Positions 16,279 to 24,485 of a stretch of 64,000 nt of DNA are shown here, one piece after another. The position numbers and the translations under genes were made by a program. The notes below the pieces were generated by a model. It was not told the DNA's origin and made no database searches. It worked only from the letters and a program-made list of their open reading frames with translations. Position 1 is the first letter of the stretch. Every line of letters starts with the position of its first letter. Source of the DNA: Neobacillus bataviensis LMG 21833 (GTDB taxonomy: Bacteria > Bacillota > Bacilli > Bacillales > Cytobacillaceae); assembly GCF_000307875.1 (NCBI RefSeq), contig NZ_AJLS01000127.1, positions 1 to 64,000 on the forward strand. Direction: 5' to 3'.

Positions 16279-17799
16279 TTACGGGTTGATGACAATTTCT
16301 ATTGCCGACCTGCGTAGATGCGTTTTTAATATTTTCCCCACACCATTACGAGGAAGGGATTCTAGAAAAACAACTCTCCTAGGCGTTTTGTTTTTCGCTA
16401 AATGATCCTGACAATAACGGATTAACTCCTCCTCCTCAACTGCCGACCCCGGTTTCTTTACCACACAGGCGACCATTTCTTCCCCCATCCGTTCATCCGG
16501 AATCCCAACAACAGCTGCTTCGAAGACCTGTTCATGTGCATTTAACACTTCCTCCACATCACGCGGATACACATTAAACCCGCCGCGAATAATCAGATCC
16601 TTTTTCCGATCGACAATATATAAGTATCCTTCATCGTCAACCCTGCCCATATCTCCGGTATATAGCCAGGAATCTTTCAACACACGACTAGATTCTTCGA
16701 GATTTTGATAATAACCCGGCGTGACATTTTCACCGCGGACAAGTAGTTCGCCCACCACACCGGGCGGAACTTCCTCTCCATTATCATTCACGATCCTTAT
16801 TTCCACCCCTGGAATCGGTATGCCAACAGATCCTGGCTTTATCTCGATTCGCTTAGAATGAGCTGTAACAACTGGTGCCGCCTCTGATAATCCGTAGCCC
16901 TCTAACACCTTTGCCGCAAATTTTTGTTCAAATGCATGCAGTAAAGCAACAGGCAGCGGGGCTGAACCGGAACCGATTGATTCAAGACTTGACGAATCAT
17001 AATTGTCAGCATTTGGATAGGATAGCATGGCATGGATCATCGCCGGTACAGCCGAAAACGATCTAACTTGATAGGTTTCAATGGCCTTAAATACTTCTTT
17101 TACATCAAAGCTGGAAAAAACAACGATAGCGCTTCCTGTGATAAAACAAATATTGGAAACGGTTAGACCGTAGACATGGGCTAGCGGCAGAACACCTAGT
17201 GTTGTCCCACGTTCTGTCTCATTATGTTGTGCGGAATTTTTGGCATTGGAAAATAGGTTTTTGTGTGTTAACAGAACTCCTTTAGGATTACCGGTTGTTC
17301 CAGATGTATAAAGGATGACAGCTGTATCTTCAGCGCTGACATCATCGTCCAAGATATCATCGTTTTGAACCATCACATCATAAAAATTTATTGCATGATC
17401 GGTAGATGGTTGGTCTATCACGATAATTGCGGGTCTTTCTGGCAATCCTTCTAGCGATTTTTCAACATTTTGTAGAACATATGATGTGGTGATGATGGCT
17501 TTTACACCAGAATTGAGGATAATATAATGAAGTTCTTTCGGATGAAGGGTAAACATTACCGGAACGATGATCGCCCCTGCCCTTGTAATACCTTGGTAAG
17601 CAAATAGGACTTCCGGACAGTTAGGCATACAGACCATTACCCGGTCTTCCTTACCAATCCCATGCTTTCTCAAACCGCGGGCAAATTGATCTGCATACTT
17701 TTTCGTTTCCATATTCGTATACGTCTTTTCTTTGAAAAAGAGTAACGGATACTCACCAAATTCAGCAATATTGGTTTCAAGTAGATCCTTAAGCTTCAA
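16279..17799 (-). CDS. Long-chain acyl-CoA ligase (AMP-binding)
   Basis: This 506-residue ANL-superfamily enzyme activates a carboxylic acid to acyl-AMP and then acyl-CoA. Motifs in order: phosphate loop ILYTSGTTGNPKG near 165, GYGLSEAAP near 300, YTGDMGRVDDEGYL near 375, the hinge DRKKDLIIRGGFNVYP near 395, and the catalytic Lys of NGVGKILK near 487. The start is TTG after AAAGGAG. It is first gene of the ligase-R2lox-Fe-ADH operon, and a palindrome overlaps its predicted promoter. It probably supplies or removes the fatty acyl substrate linked to R2lox. Chain length cannot be read from sequence. Confidence 0.93.
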   Translation of the reverse strand: MKLKDLLETNIAEFGEYPLLFFKEKTYTNMETKKYADQFARGLRKHGIGKEDRVMVCMPNCPEVLFAYQGITRAGAIIVPVMFTLHPKELHYIILNSGVKAIITTSYVLQNVEKSLEGLPERPAIIVIDQPSTDHAINFYDVMVQNDDILDDDVSAEDTAVILYTSGTTGNPKGVLLTHKNLFSNAKNSAQHNETERGTTLGVLPLAHVYGLTVSNICFITGSAIVVFSSFDVKEVFKAIETYQVRSFSAVPAMIHAMLSYPNADNYDSSSLESIGSGSAPLPVALLHAFEQKFAAKVLEGYGLSEAAPVVTAHSKRIEIKPGSVGIPIPGVEIRIVNDNGEEVPPGVVGELLVRGENVTPGYYQNLEESSRVLKDSWLYTGDMGRVDDEGYLYIVDRKKDLIIRGGFNVYPRDVEEVLNAHEQVFEAAVVGIPDERMGEEMVACVVKKPGSAVEEEELIRYCQDHLAKNKTPRRVVFLESLPRNGVGKILKTHLRRSAIEIVINP

Positions 17800-17903
17800 A
17801 TAATCCTCTCCTTTACATCATTTACTGTAGCACTGTTTATATGTAATTTTTCCCAGAAGAATGACCAATCCACTTAAAAACTATATTTCTAACAAGTAAG
17901 TAA

Positions 17904-17922
17904 TATGAATGGTTGGTTCATA
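17904..17922. promoter_or_regulatory. Candidate repressor operator before the R2lox operon
   Basis: Read on the minus strand this is TATGAACCAACCATTCATA, whose outer halves TATGAA and TTCATA are inverted. TTCATA also fits the -35 of a weak promoter whose -10 is TATAGT 18 bases on. The left half TGAACCA equals the half-site of the two TetR palindromes at 11063 and 11114. Confidence 0.5.
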
Positions 17923-17924
17923 TT

Positions 17925-17980
17925 TTTTAAAAGTCCCCCTTGATATGAAAGATTCGCAAATTTCTACAAGGGGGATTTTT
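17925..17980 (-). terminator. Terminator after the substrate-binding protein gene
   Basis: On the minus strand TCCCCCTTG and CAAGGGGGA pair around a 24-base loop, followed by CTTTTAAAAAAT. It begins 14 bases after the stop codon and separates the Liv-type operon from the R2lox operon. Confidence 0.75.
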
Positions 17981-17993
17981 AAACTATAATCTA

Positions 17994-19211
17994 CTATTTA
18001 GCCACCTTAATTGGTACCACTTTTCCATCCTCAATCGCTGCTACTTCTAATTCACCATCGAAGCCGCCGCCGGTAAATTTGTTAAATTGATAAATTCTTA
18101 CATTATCAGGAATATTACTTACACCATCCTGCATTTTTGCCTGAATTTTTTCGGCATCGTCCACTGATCCAGCCGCCTTCATCGCTTCAACGAAGATATA
18201 CATGCCAATATAGTTTAGACCTGCTTCTGAACCAGGGGTTTCACCATACTTCTCTTTATATTTCTTTACAAAATCAGGAATGGCGGGACTGTTTTTTGAT
18301 TCCGATAATGGCATAACACCAATCGAACCGTTCATCAAATCATAGGAACCAGTTACAGCTTTCATTTCATCAACTTTCGCCTGGTCCATCACAATGAAAC
18401 CACCTTTAAATCCAAGTTCACGTGCTTGTTTGGCTACTTTTGCAGTCGGTTCAGAGGCTCCGCCGATAAATAACACATCTGGCTTTTCTTTTAAGGCATT
18501 TGTAACAATCGTGAAGAAATCAGTCTCTTTGGCAAAATCGATGGAAGAGTTGAAAACAACCTTTCCACCTTCTTTTTCCCAGTGCGCCTTCAATTTTTCA
18601 GACCAATCCTTGCCGTATTGCGAAGCAGTTGGAAGAAAGGCAATCTTCTTTCCAAACTTCTCCATTTCATAGTCTGTAAATGGCTTCAAATACCCATCAT
18701 AACGAGGGGGAATTCGAACAGTCAATTCATTCCCTACCTCCGATACTTTTGGTTCACTTGTATAGGCACCAATTAGGAATTTATCCTGTTGATTGAAAAC
18801 CTGCAGGGCAAAAACGCCGCCTGAGTGTGGTGTGAAAATAATTGGGGTTTTATTTTCCTGAATAAGTCTCTTTGCGTTAGCCCCGGCCTCATTTGGCAAG
18901 TACTTATCGTCCAATGATACGATATTCAGTTTGAATTTTTTTCCGCCAACTTCAAACCCGCCCTCGCCGTTAATCTCCTCCGCAGCCATCTTAATACCAT
19001 TTAAGGTACGCTCCCCGTAAAATGCTGCCGGTCCGCTTAATGGCCCAGTGTATCCAATGTTCACAGTCCCTGCTTCTTCCGTTTTACTTTCCCCGCCGCC
19101 TGCCGCAGGCTTGGTATTAGCAGGTTTTTTCTCTGTACTATTACATGCTGCTAAACTGAAAATAATAACAAAGATCAAACTCAACATTAAAAGAGACTTC
19201 ATTCTTTTCAT
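17994..19211 (-). CDS. ABC transporter substrate-binding lipoprotein, Liv type
   Basis: The 405-residue protein has a lipoprotein signal peptide with lipobox LAAC (Cys23) followed by a short linker. Then comes a periplasmic-binding-protein type I fold of the branched-chain amino acid class (NIGYTGPLSGPAAFYGERTLNGIKMAAEEING). It should be tethered outside the membrane and deliver ligand to the LivH/LivM permeases encoded upstream. In this gene setting the ligand is more likely a carboxylic acid or aromatic/lipid-derived acid than leucine; related Liv-type systems carry such compounds. It is the last gene of the operon, before a terminator. Confidence 0.92.
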   Translation of the reverse strand: MKRMKSLLMLSLIFVIIFSLAACNSTEKKPANTKPAAGGGESKTEEAGTVNIGYTGPLSGPAAFYGERTLNGIKMAAEEINGEGGFEVGGKKFKLNIVSLDDKYLPNEAGANAKRLIQENKTPIIFTPHSGGVFALQVFNQQDKFLIGAYTSEPKVSEVGNELTVRIPPRYDGYLKPFTDYEMEKFGKKIAFLPTASQYGKDWSEKLKAHWEKEGGKVVFNSSIDFAKETDFFTIVTNALKEKPDVLFIGGASEPTAKVAKQARELGFKGGFIVMDQAKVDEMKAVTGSYDLMNGSIGVMPLSESKNSPAIPDFVKKYKEKYGETPGSEAGLNYIGMYIFVEAMKAAGSVDDAEKIQAKMQDGVSNIPDNVRIYQFNKFTGGGFDGELEVAAIEDGKVVPIKVAK

Positions 19212-19305
19212 TCATTTTCCCCCTTAATCATTTTTCTAATTTTCAGACAAATAGCGTAATGAAAGATCCGTTTATCACCCCCTTTAGCTGGTGTTTCGTG
19301 CCTTA

Positions 19306-20013
19306 TTAAGCACCAATATAGGCCTTTCTTACTTCATCATTAGCAAATAACTCCTCGGATGTCCCTTCCAAAACAATCGAACCATTTTCAAAAACATAGC
19401 CTTTATCCGCAATTTTTAGGGCTGCATTGGCATTTTGTTCGGCGAGCAGGATAGTCGTTCCCTCTTGATTAATTTTTTGGATCACCGCAAACATTTGCTC
19501 CACAATCAGTGGGGCAAGCCCTACTGATGGTTCATCGAGGAGCATCAGCTTCGGTTTTGACATTAATGCCCGGCCGATGGCGAGCATTTGCTGCTGACCG
19601 CCGCTAAGGGAACCCGCCGCATCATTTCGCTTTTCGTTTAAAATCGGAAATAAGTCATAAACATGATCGAATAAATGTTTGATTTCATCCTTCTTCCTGC
19701 GCAGAACGTAGGCACCCATTCTTAGATTTTCATGAACAGTCATGGCTGGAAAGAGTTTTCGTCCTTCCGGGCATTGACCAATGCCCAAATGAACGATTTG
19801 ATCTGCTGACCTTCTATTTACCTTCTTGCCCTCGAAGTGGATTTCTCCGATTGAGGGCTTGCTTAAACCACTTATTGTTCGGAAGGTTGTACTTTTTCCA
19901 GCGCCATTCGAACCTAATAAGACGACAATTTCCCCTTGGTTTACCTGGATATTCACGTCATGGACAGCGGTAAAACTTCCGTATTTGACAGAGACATTTT
20001 TTAGGCTAAGCAA
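19306..20013 (-). CDS. ABC transporter ATP-binding protein, LivF type
   Basis: The TTG at 20013 gives the family-typical start MLSLKNVSVKYGSF and has GGGAGGG 8 bases before it; the open frame extends 28 codons further without merit. The 235-residue ATPase has Walker A GSNGAGKST, the signature LSGGQQQML, Walker B LMLLDEPSVGL and the LivF-type end. It energises the Liv-type importer together with the LivG-like partner, whose last codons it overlaps by 8 bases. Confidence 0.92.
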   Translation of the reverse strand: MLSLKNVSVKYGSFTAVHDVNIQVNQGEIVVLLGSNGAGKSTTFRTISGLSKPSIGEIHFEGKKVNRRSADQIVHLGIGQCPEGRKLFPAMTVHENLRMGAYVLRRKKDEIKHLFDHVYDLFPILNEKRNDAAGSLSGGQQQMLAIGRALMSKPKLMLLDEPSVGLAPLIVEQMFAVIQKINQEGTTILLAEQNANAALKIADKGYVFENGSIVLEGTSEELFANDEVRKAYIGA

Positions 20014-20773
20014 TGGCACTCCCTCCCAAATAGGCCTTGATGACCGTTTCATTATTGCGAATCTCTTCCGGTAATCCTTCCGCAATCTTCTCGCCATAGT
20101 TTAGCACCATAATTTTATCGGCTATTTTCATAATCATTTGCATTTTGTGTTCGATTAAACAAACGGTGATCCCTTTATCCACCATCTTGTTTATTAATTC
20201 TGCCAGACCATCTGTTTCATCAGGGTTCACCCCTGCTGCGGGTTCATCGAGAAAAACAATTTCCGGGTCGGTAGCAAGGGCCAATGCAAAGGCGGTTCGT
20301 TTTTTCTCTTCCTGCGTTAAACTGCCAACCAGTTTATCTGAAACATTGTTTAACTCAACAAATTCGAGAACTTCCATCGCTTTTTCTCGGCATTGCGCTT
20401 CTTCCCTTTTTAGCCGTGGGGTGCGAAAGATGGCGTCTGCCAAGTTTGATTTTGTCCGCAATCGATGCCCGACAATAACATTATCCAAAACCGTCGATTG
20501 CTCAAATAGATTAGTAGTTTGAAATGTCCGAGCCACTCCCAGCTCGGCAATTTTATTTGATGGGAGGGTGGAAATATCTTGACCTTTAAAGATCACCTGA
20601 CCAGAGCTTGGACGATGAAATCCACTGATTAGGTTGAAAAATGTCGACTTTCCGGCACCATTCGGTCCAATGATGGCATTGATTTTTCCTTGTTCGATTG
20701 TAAAATCAACATTGTTTACAGCCACTAAACCGCCAAATCTTTTTGTTAAATTCCTTGTTTCCAAAAAAATCAT
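20006..20773 (-). CDS. ABC transporter ATP-binding protein, LivG type, atypical signature motif
   Basis: The 255-residue ATPase pairs with LivF. Walker A is GPNGAGKST (about 37-45), the D-loop region is FLDEPAAGVNPDE as in other LivG proteins, and the H-loop is LIEHKM. The usual LivG signature (L-S-Y-G-Q-type) is replaced by GSLTQEEKKR, so the key Ser-Gly pair is missing. This may make one of the two nucleotide sites weak, as in asymmetric ABC transporters. It lies directly downstream of the LivM-like permease gene with one base between. Confidence 0.88.
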   Translation of the reverse strand: MIFLETRNLTKRFGGLVAVNNVDFTIEQGKINAIIGPNGAGKSTFFNLISGFHRPSSGQVIFKGQDISTLPSNKIAELGVARTFQTTNLFEQSTVLDNVIVGHRLRTKSNLADAIFRTPRLKREEAQCREKAMEVLEFVELNNVSDKLVGSLTQEEKKRTAFALALATDPEIVFLDEPAAGVNPDETDGLAELINKMVDKGITVCLIEHKMQMIMKIADKIMVLNYGEKIAEGLPEEIRNNETVIKAYLGGSAIA

Positions 20774-20774
20774 C

Positions 20775-21818
20775 CTAGCCCTCCTTTACTTTCTTGTCAG
20801 GAATAATCTCACTTTCGATAAACGGTTCTCCCTTGATACGAGTCGTATTATGTGATAGCCGCTGTTCTTTTTTGGCGATGCGTTTTGTATTCCAGGCTGA
20901 AACAGCGCCGACAAGCCCCCGCGGATAAAAAATAATCAGCAAGGTTAACACTGGGCCAAAAATGAGCATTCTGTTTTCCTGAAAATCCTGCAGGTATTGT
21001 GAAAGCCAAACGATGATCAGCGTGCCAACCAGAGGACCGCTCAGGGTACCGATCCCGCCAACGAGCAAATAGGTTAATAAATCAAAGGTGATCGAAATTG
21101 AGCCAATATCCGGGCCAATAAACCGAACAAATGATGCATATAGGGCTCCGGCTAGACCGGCAAAAAGGGTGGATAAAACAAATACGGTTAATTTGTTTTT
21201 CATCGTTGAGATTCCAATGGTCTGTGCTAAATCCTCGCTATTGCGAATCGCAATATAGGTTCTGCCTGACAGTGAGTGGACAATACGATACATAATCAGA
21301 ACCACCAGGAGTAAGAAAAACAGGACAAGATAATAGTGGGAAACCTCTGTTTCAAATTTGATTGGGCCAATTCCTGTCGGTGCCGGTATCCCAATCAGTC
21401 CGCGTACCCCTTCTGTTAGACCTTCCCATTTATCAATGACGAGATAGATAATGTAGCCTAAGCATAATGTATAGATAGCGAAAAAATGTTCTTTCGTCCT
21501 TAAGGAAATTAATCCTACAAGGAGTCCGAGTAAACCGGTAATGACCAGTGATAAAAGAAAGGCCAGCCAGAAATTCAAATGAGCTTTTACGGTTAAAATT
21601 CCCAATGAATAGGCGCCAATCGCAAAGAAGCCGGCATGGGCCAATGAAAGGTAGCCTGTATAGCCTGCAAGTAAATTAAGGCCATAAACACCAATCATCC
21701 AAATAAAGGAACTGGTCATGATGTGAATCAGATAGTTGTTCTCTGTTAGTAACGGGAAGACAGCCGAAAATACGATTAGGGCAATTATGATATTCCTTTT
21801 GTTCAATACCTTTACCAT
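20775..21818 (-). CDS. ABC transporter permease, LivM type
   Basis: The 347-residue membrane protein has about ten hydrophobic segments and the LivM hallmarks: GLNLLAGYTGYLSLAHAGFFAIGAY (short form: LSLAHAGFF) near residue 55, and the cytoplasmic coupling segment RNSEDLAQTIGI near 190. The C-terminal tail is long and charged. It forms the transmembrane pore with the LivH-like protein. Its ATG overlaps the stop of that gene by one base (TAATG), so the two are translationally coupled. Confidence 0.92.
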   Translation of the reverse strand: MVKVLNKRNIIIALIVFSAVFPLLTENNYLIHIMTSSFIWMIGVYGLNLLAGYTGYLSLAHAGFFAIGAYSLGILTVKAHLNFWLAFLLSLVITGLLGLLVGLISLRTKEHFFAIYTLCLGYIIYLVIDKWEGLTEGVRGLIGIPAPTGIGPIKFETEVSHYYLVLFFLLLVVLIMYRIVHSLSGRTYIAIRNSEDLAQTIGISTMKNKLTVFVLSTLFAGLAGALYASFVRFIGPDIGSISITFDLLTYLLVGGIGTLSGPLVGTLIIVWLSQYLQDFQENRMLIFGPVLTLLIIFYPRGLVGAVSAWNTKRIAKKEQRLSHNTTRIKGEPFIESEIIPDKKVKEG

Positions 21819-22681
21819 TAGTGACCCCCCTTAGAAAAAAGGCCGGTTGGTTTCACTGTTAAAATAATGACCAGGAGAACGAAGGCAATAATGTCCTTGT
21901 AGTCATTGGAAATATAGGTTGCGCCTAGGCTCTCACTAAACCCTAAAATATAGCCGCCCACAATTGCTCCTGGGATACTTCCCATTCCGCCGAGAATAAT
22001 AATAACAAACGCTTTAAGGATCACAAGCTGTCCCATCCCAGGAAATACGAGATTAATAGGAGCCGAAAGCGAAGCAGCAATCGCGGCAAGCCCGCCTGAG
22101 ATCATAAAAGTGAGCATGGCCACCTTGTTCGTATTAACACCAACTAGGTTGGCTCCTTCGCGATTTTGTGACATCGCAATAATCGTCGCGCCGGTAAATG
22201 TTTTTTTCAAGAATAAATAGAGGAGAATCATCACAACAAGTGCAGCCACAACGATGAGGATTCGCTGCATGGTAAACGTTAATCCCATGATTTGAACAAC
22301 CTGTCCGTACGGTGTTGGCATGCTTTGGTATTCATCCCCCCAAAAAAACTGCGCAAAAGCTTCCAAAAACAAGAGAATTCCAATGGCTGCAATCTTATCA
22401 TGGATGGGCGGAGCCTCTCTGAGCGGATGAAAGACAAACCTTTCCATTAATACACCGATCAGTCCAACTATAATTATCGATACGAAAATGGCGAGCCAAT
22501 AATGGAGTCCAAATTTTGTCATCATTGTTAAGGTTATGTACCCACCCATCATGTATAACGCCCCATGGGCAAAATTTGGGATGTGAAGGATACCATAAAC
22601 GAGCGTTAAACCTAATGCGACAAGAGCGTAAACGCTTCCAATTGTTAGACCGTTAAAAAGTTGCTGGATCAAAATTTCCAT
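21818..22681 (-). CDS. ABC transporter permease, LivH type
   Basis: The ATG at 22681 gives the family-typical start MEILIQQLFNGLTIG and follows a G-rich site; a longer frame runs 28 codons into the preceding gene. The 287-residue protein has about eight hydrophobic segments, the motif LVYGILHIPNFAHG near residue 35 and the coupling region MSQNREGANLVGVN near 150. It is the second pore subunit of the Liv-type importer. It follows the acyl-CoA ligase gene by 25 bases, tying transport to CoA activation. Confidence 0.92.
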   Translation of the reverse strand: MEILIQQLFNGLTIGSVYALVALGLTLVYGILHIPNFAHGALYMMGGYITLTMMTKFGLHYWLAIFVSIIIVGLIGVLMERFVFHPLREAPPIHDKIAAIGILLFLEAFAQFFWGDEYQSMPTPYGQVVQIMGLTFTMQRILIVVAALVVMILLYLFLKKTFTGATIIAMSQNREGANLVGVNTNKVAMLTFMISGGLAAIAASLSAPINLVFPGMGQLVILKAFVIIILGGMGSIPGAIVGGYILGFSESLGATYISNDYKDIIAFVLLVIILTVKPTGLFSKGGH

Positions 22682-22706
22682 AGCGAGCCCCCTTTTTATA
22701 CTCTTT

Positions 22707-24374
22707 TTACTGTAAGGCCTTATTCTTTTCTTCTTCTTGTAAGGTACGCCATAAAATTTTTCCACTAGATGTCATCGGGAACTGTTTCCTAAATTCAATC
22801 TGCCTTGGGTATTTATAAGCGGCCATATGTTGTTTGGACCATTCGATAATTTCTTGCGGACTGATTTTTCCTTCAAAACCATCATTTAAAATCACAAATG
22901 CTTTAACAGTCTCACCTCTACGTTCATCTGGAACGCCGACAACACATGCCTGCTGGATGGCCGGATGTTTATAAAGATAGGACTCTACTTCTGTTGGCCA
23001 CACTTTATAACCTGAAGCATTGATCATCCGTTTCACACGGTCAACCATGAAGAAATATCCTTCCATATCATAACGACCAATATCACCTGTTCGGAAAAAC
23101 TTCTTCCCGTCTAGATCAATAAAAGAACCTCGATTTTCATCATCGCGGTTATAATAACCGACCATCACCTGTGGACCGTTCACGATGATTTCACCTATTT
23201 CCCCGACACCAAGTTCTTTACCTGTTGCCGGTTCAATGATTCTCGCATCGACATCAAATGATGGAATCCCCAGGCATTGCATTTTCGGCCGGTCTACTGG
23301 ATTGAAATGTGTCTGGGCTATTGTTTCTGACAATCCATAGCCTTCTACAAACCGTAATCCTGATAGGTTGAATAACTTTTCGCCAACGGCTTCTGGTAAG
23401 GCGGCACCGCCACCGGATATGGCTGTTAATGAGGATATATCCTCTTTTTTCAAATTTGGATTGGCAATGAAATCAACAATCATGGTGGCAATGGTTACCC
23501 AGTGGGTACAACCCAATGTTTTAATTAACTCCACTGCTGTATCTCGGTTCCATCGCGTCATGATGACAATGGTACCTCCGCTAAAGATCGGCATATGCAT
23601 ACTATGGACCATTCCTGTCACATGGAAGAGCGGGAGCGACATTAAATGAATGGAATTCGTTGAGATGGGTGTCCAATGATAAGCGCCCACTGTGTTTGCA
23701 TTTATTGTCCGGTTTGTGTGCATACATCCTTTGGGAAGCCCCGTTGTTCCTGATGTATACGGGAGGCAGACAATATCATCGCCCATTGCTGTATGTTCAG
23801 ATGGCTTCATGTTCGCATGAATTGCCTCTGTCCAAAGATAATGGCCGGCTTCTATAAAATGAACTCTTTCTGCTTCTACCTCTTTTGGAAGCATTCCCTC
23901 GAAGCCATTACCGACATAATCTGAATAGGCTGTGATGACCATGCTTTCCAATGAGGTTTTCCCCAACAATGGACGAATTTGCTCATATAATTCCTGACCG
24001 GCTAAAGCGGTCTTAATTTCACAATCGCGCACGTAAAATTCCAATTCATCGGCCACCAGCATCGGGTTGATTGGGACAACAACGGCATTGGCCCTAACGA
24101 TTGCATAATAGCCAATCACAAATTGCGGGGAGTTCTGCATGAAAAGTAATACCTTTTCACCTGTCTGTACGCCTAATTTGTTCTGCAAATATCCAGCCAT
24201 TGCATTTACTTCGGCATCTAGCTGTTCGTATGTTAATTTATTTCCATAATAGAAAATAGCGTCCTGATCCGGATAACGAGTTGCACTAACTTTGAGGTTG
24301 TCATAAAGAGAAGTAGAAGGAACCTTTAGCGATTTGGAGATTTTTGGCCAATAATCATAATGCAAAGTTAACAC
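22707..24374 (-). CDS. Long-chain acyl-CoA ligase (AMP-binding), second copy
   Basis: The protein has about 555 residues. The start is uncertain: a GTG at 24374 lies 8 bases after AAAAGGAG, while the ATG at 24380 is only 2 bases after it. ANL motifs are complete: CLPYTSGTTGLPKG, GYGLSETIAQ, FRTGDIGRYDMEGYF, DRVKRMINASGYKVWP and the catalytic Lys in SSGKILWR. It differs clearly from the ligase at 16279, so the region carries two ligases with probably different acids. It lies between the thiolase and the Liv-type permease genes. Confidence 0.92.
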   Translation of the reverse strand: MLTLHYDYWPKISKSLKVPSTSLYDNLKVSATRYPDQDAIFYYGNKLTYEQLDAEVNAMAGYLQNKLGVQTGEKVLLFMQNSPQFVIGYYAIVRANAVVVPINPMLVADELEFYVRDCEIKTALAGQELYEQIRPLLGKTSLESMVITAYSDYVGNGFEGMLPKEVEAERVHFIEAGHYLWTEAIHANMKPSEHTAMGDDIVCLPYTSGTTGLPKGCMHTNRTINANTVGAYHWTPISTNSIHLMSLPLFHVTGMVHSMHMPIFSGGTIVIMTRWNRDTAVELIKTLGCTHWVTIATMIVDFIANPNLKKEDISSLTAISGGGAALPEAVGEKLFNLSGLRFVEGYGLSETIAQTHFNPVDRPKMQCLGIPSFDVDARIIEPATGKELGVGEIGEIIVNGPQVMVGYYNRDDENRGSFIDLDGKKFFRTGDIGRYDMEGYFFMVDRVKRMINASGYKVWPTEVESYLYKHPAIQQACVVGVPDERRGETVKAFVILNDGFEGKISPQEIIEWSKQHMAAYKYPRQIEFRKQFPMTSSGKILWRTLQEEEKNKALQ

Positions 24375-24403
24375 AAACATCGCTCCTTTTGTAATAAAGT
24401 GGT

Positions 24404-24478
24404 AAATGGTGCCTGTCACCCTTCTTCCTTTTTTCAGCTTTTATACATTAAGAAAGAAGTTATTGGTGTCAGGCACCA
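24404..24478. repeat. Second GGTGCCTGACACC-type inverted element
   Basis: AATGGTGCCTGTCACC at the left and GGTGTCAGGCACC at 24465-24477 form inverted arms around about 45 AT-rich bases. It is the same element as at 3300-3369, with one arm base changed (GTC for GAC). It fills the gap between the thiolase stop and the ligase gene inside the operon. Confidence 0.8.
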
Positions 24479-24485
24479 CAATCAA

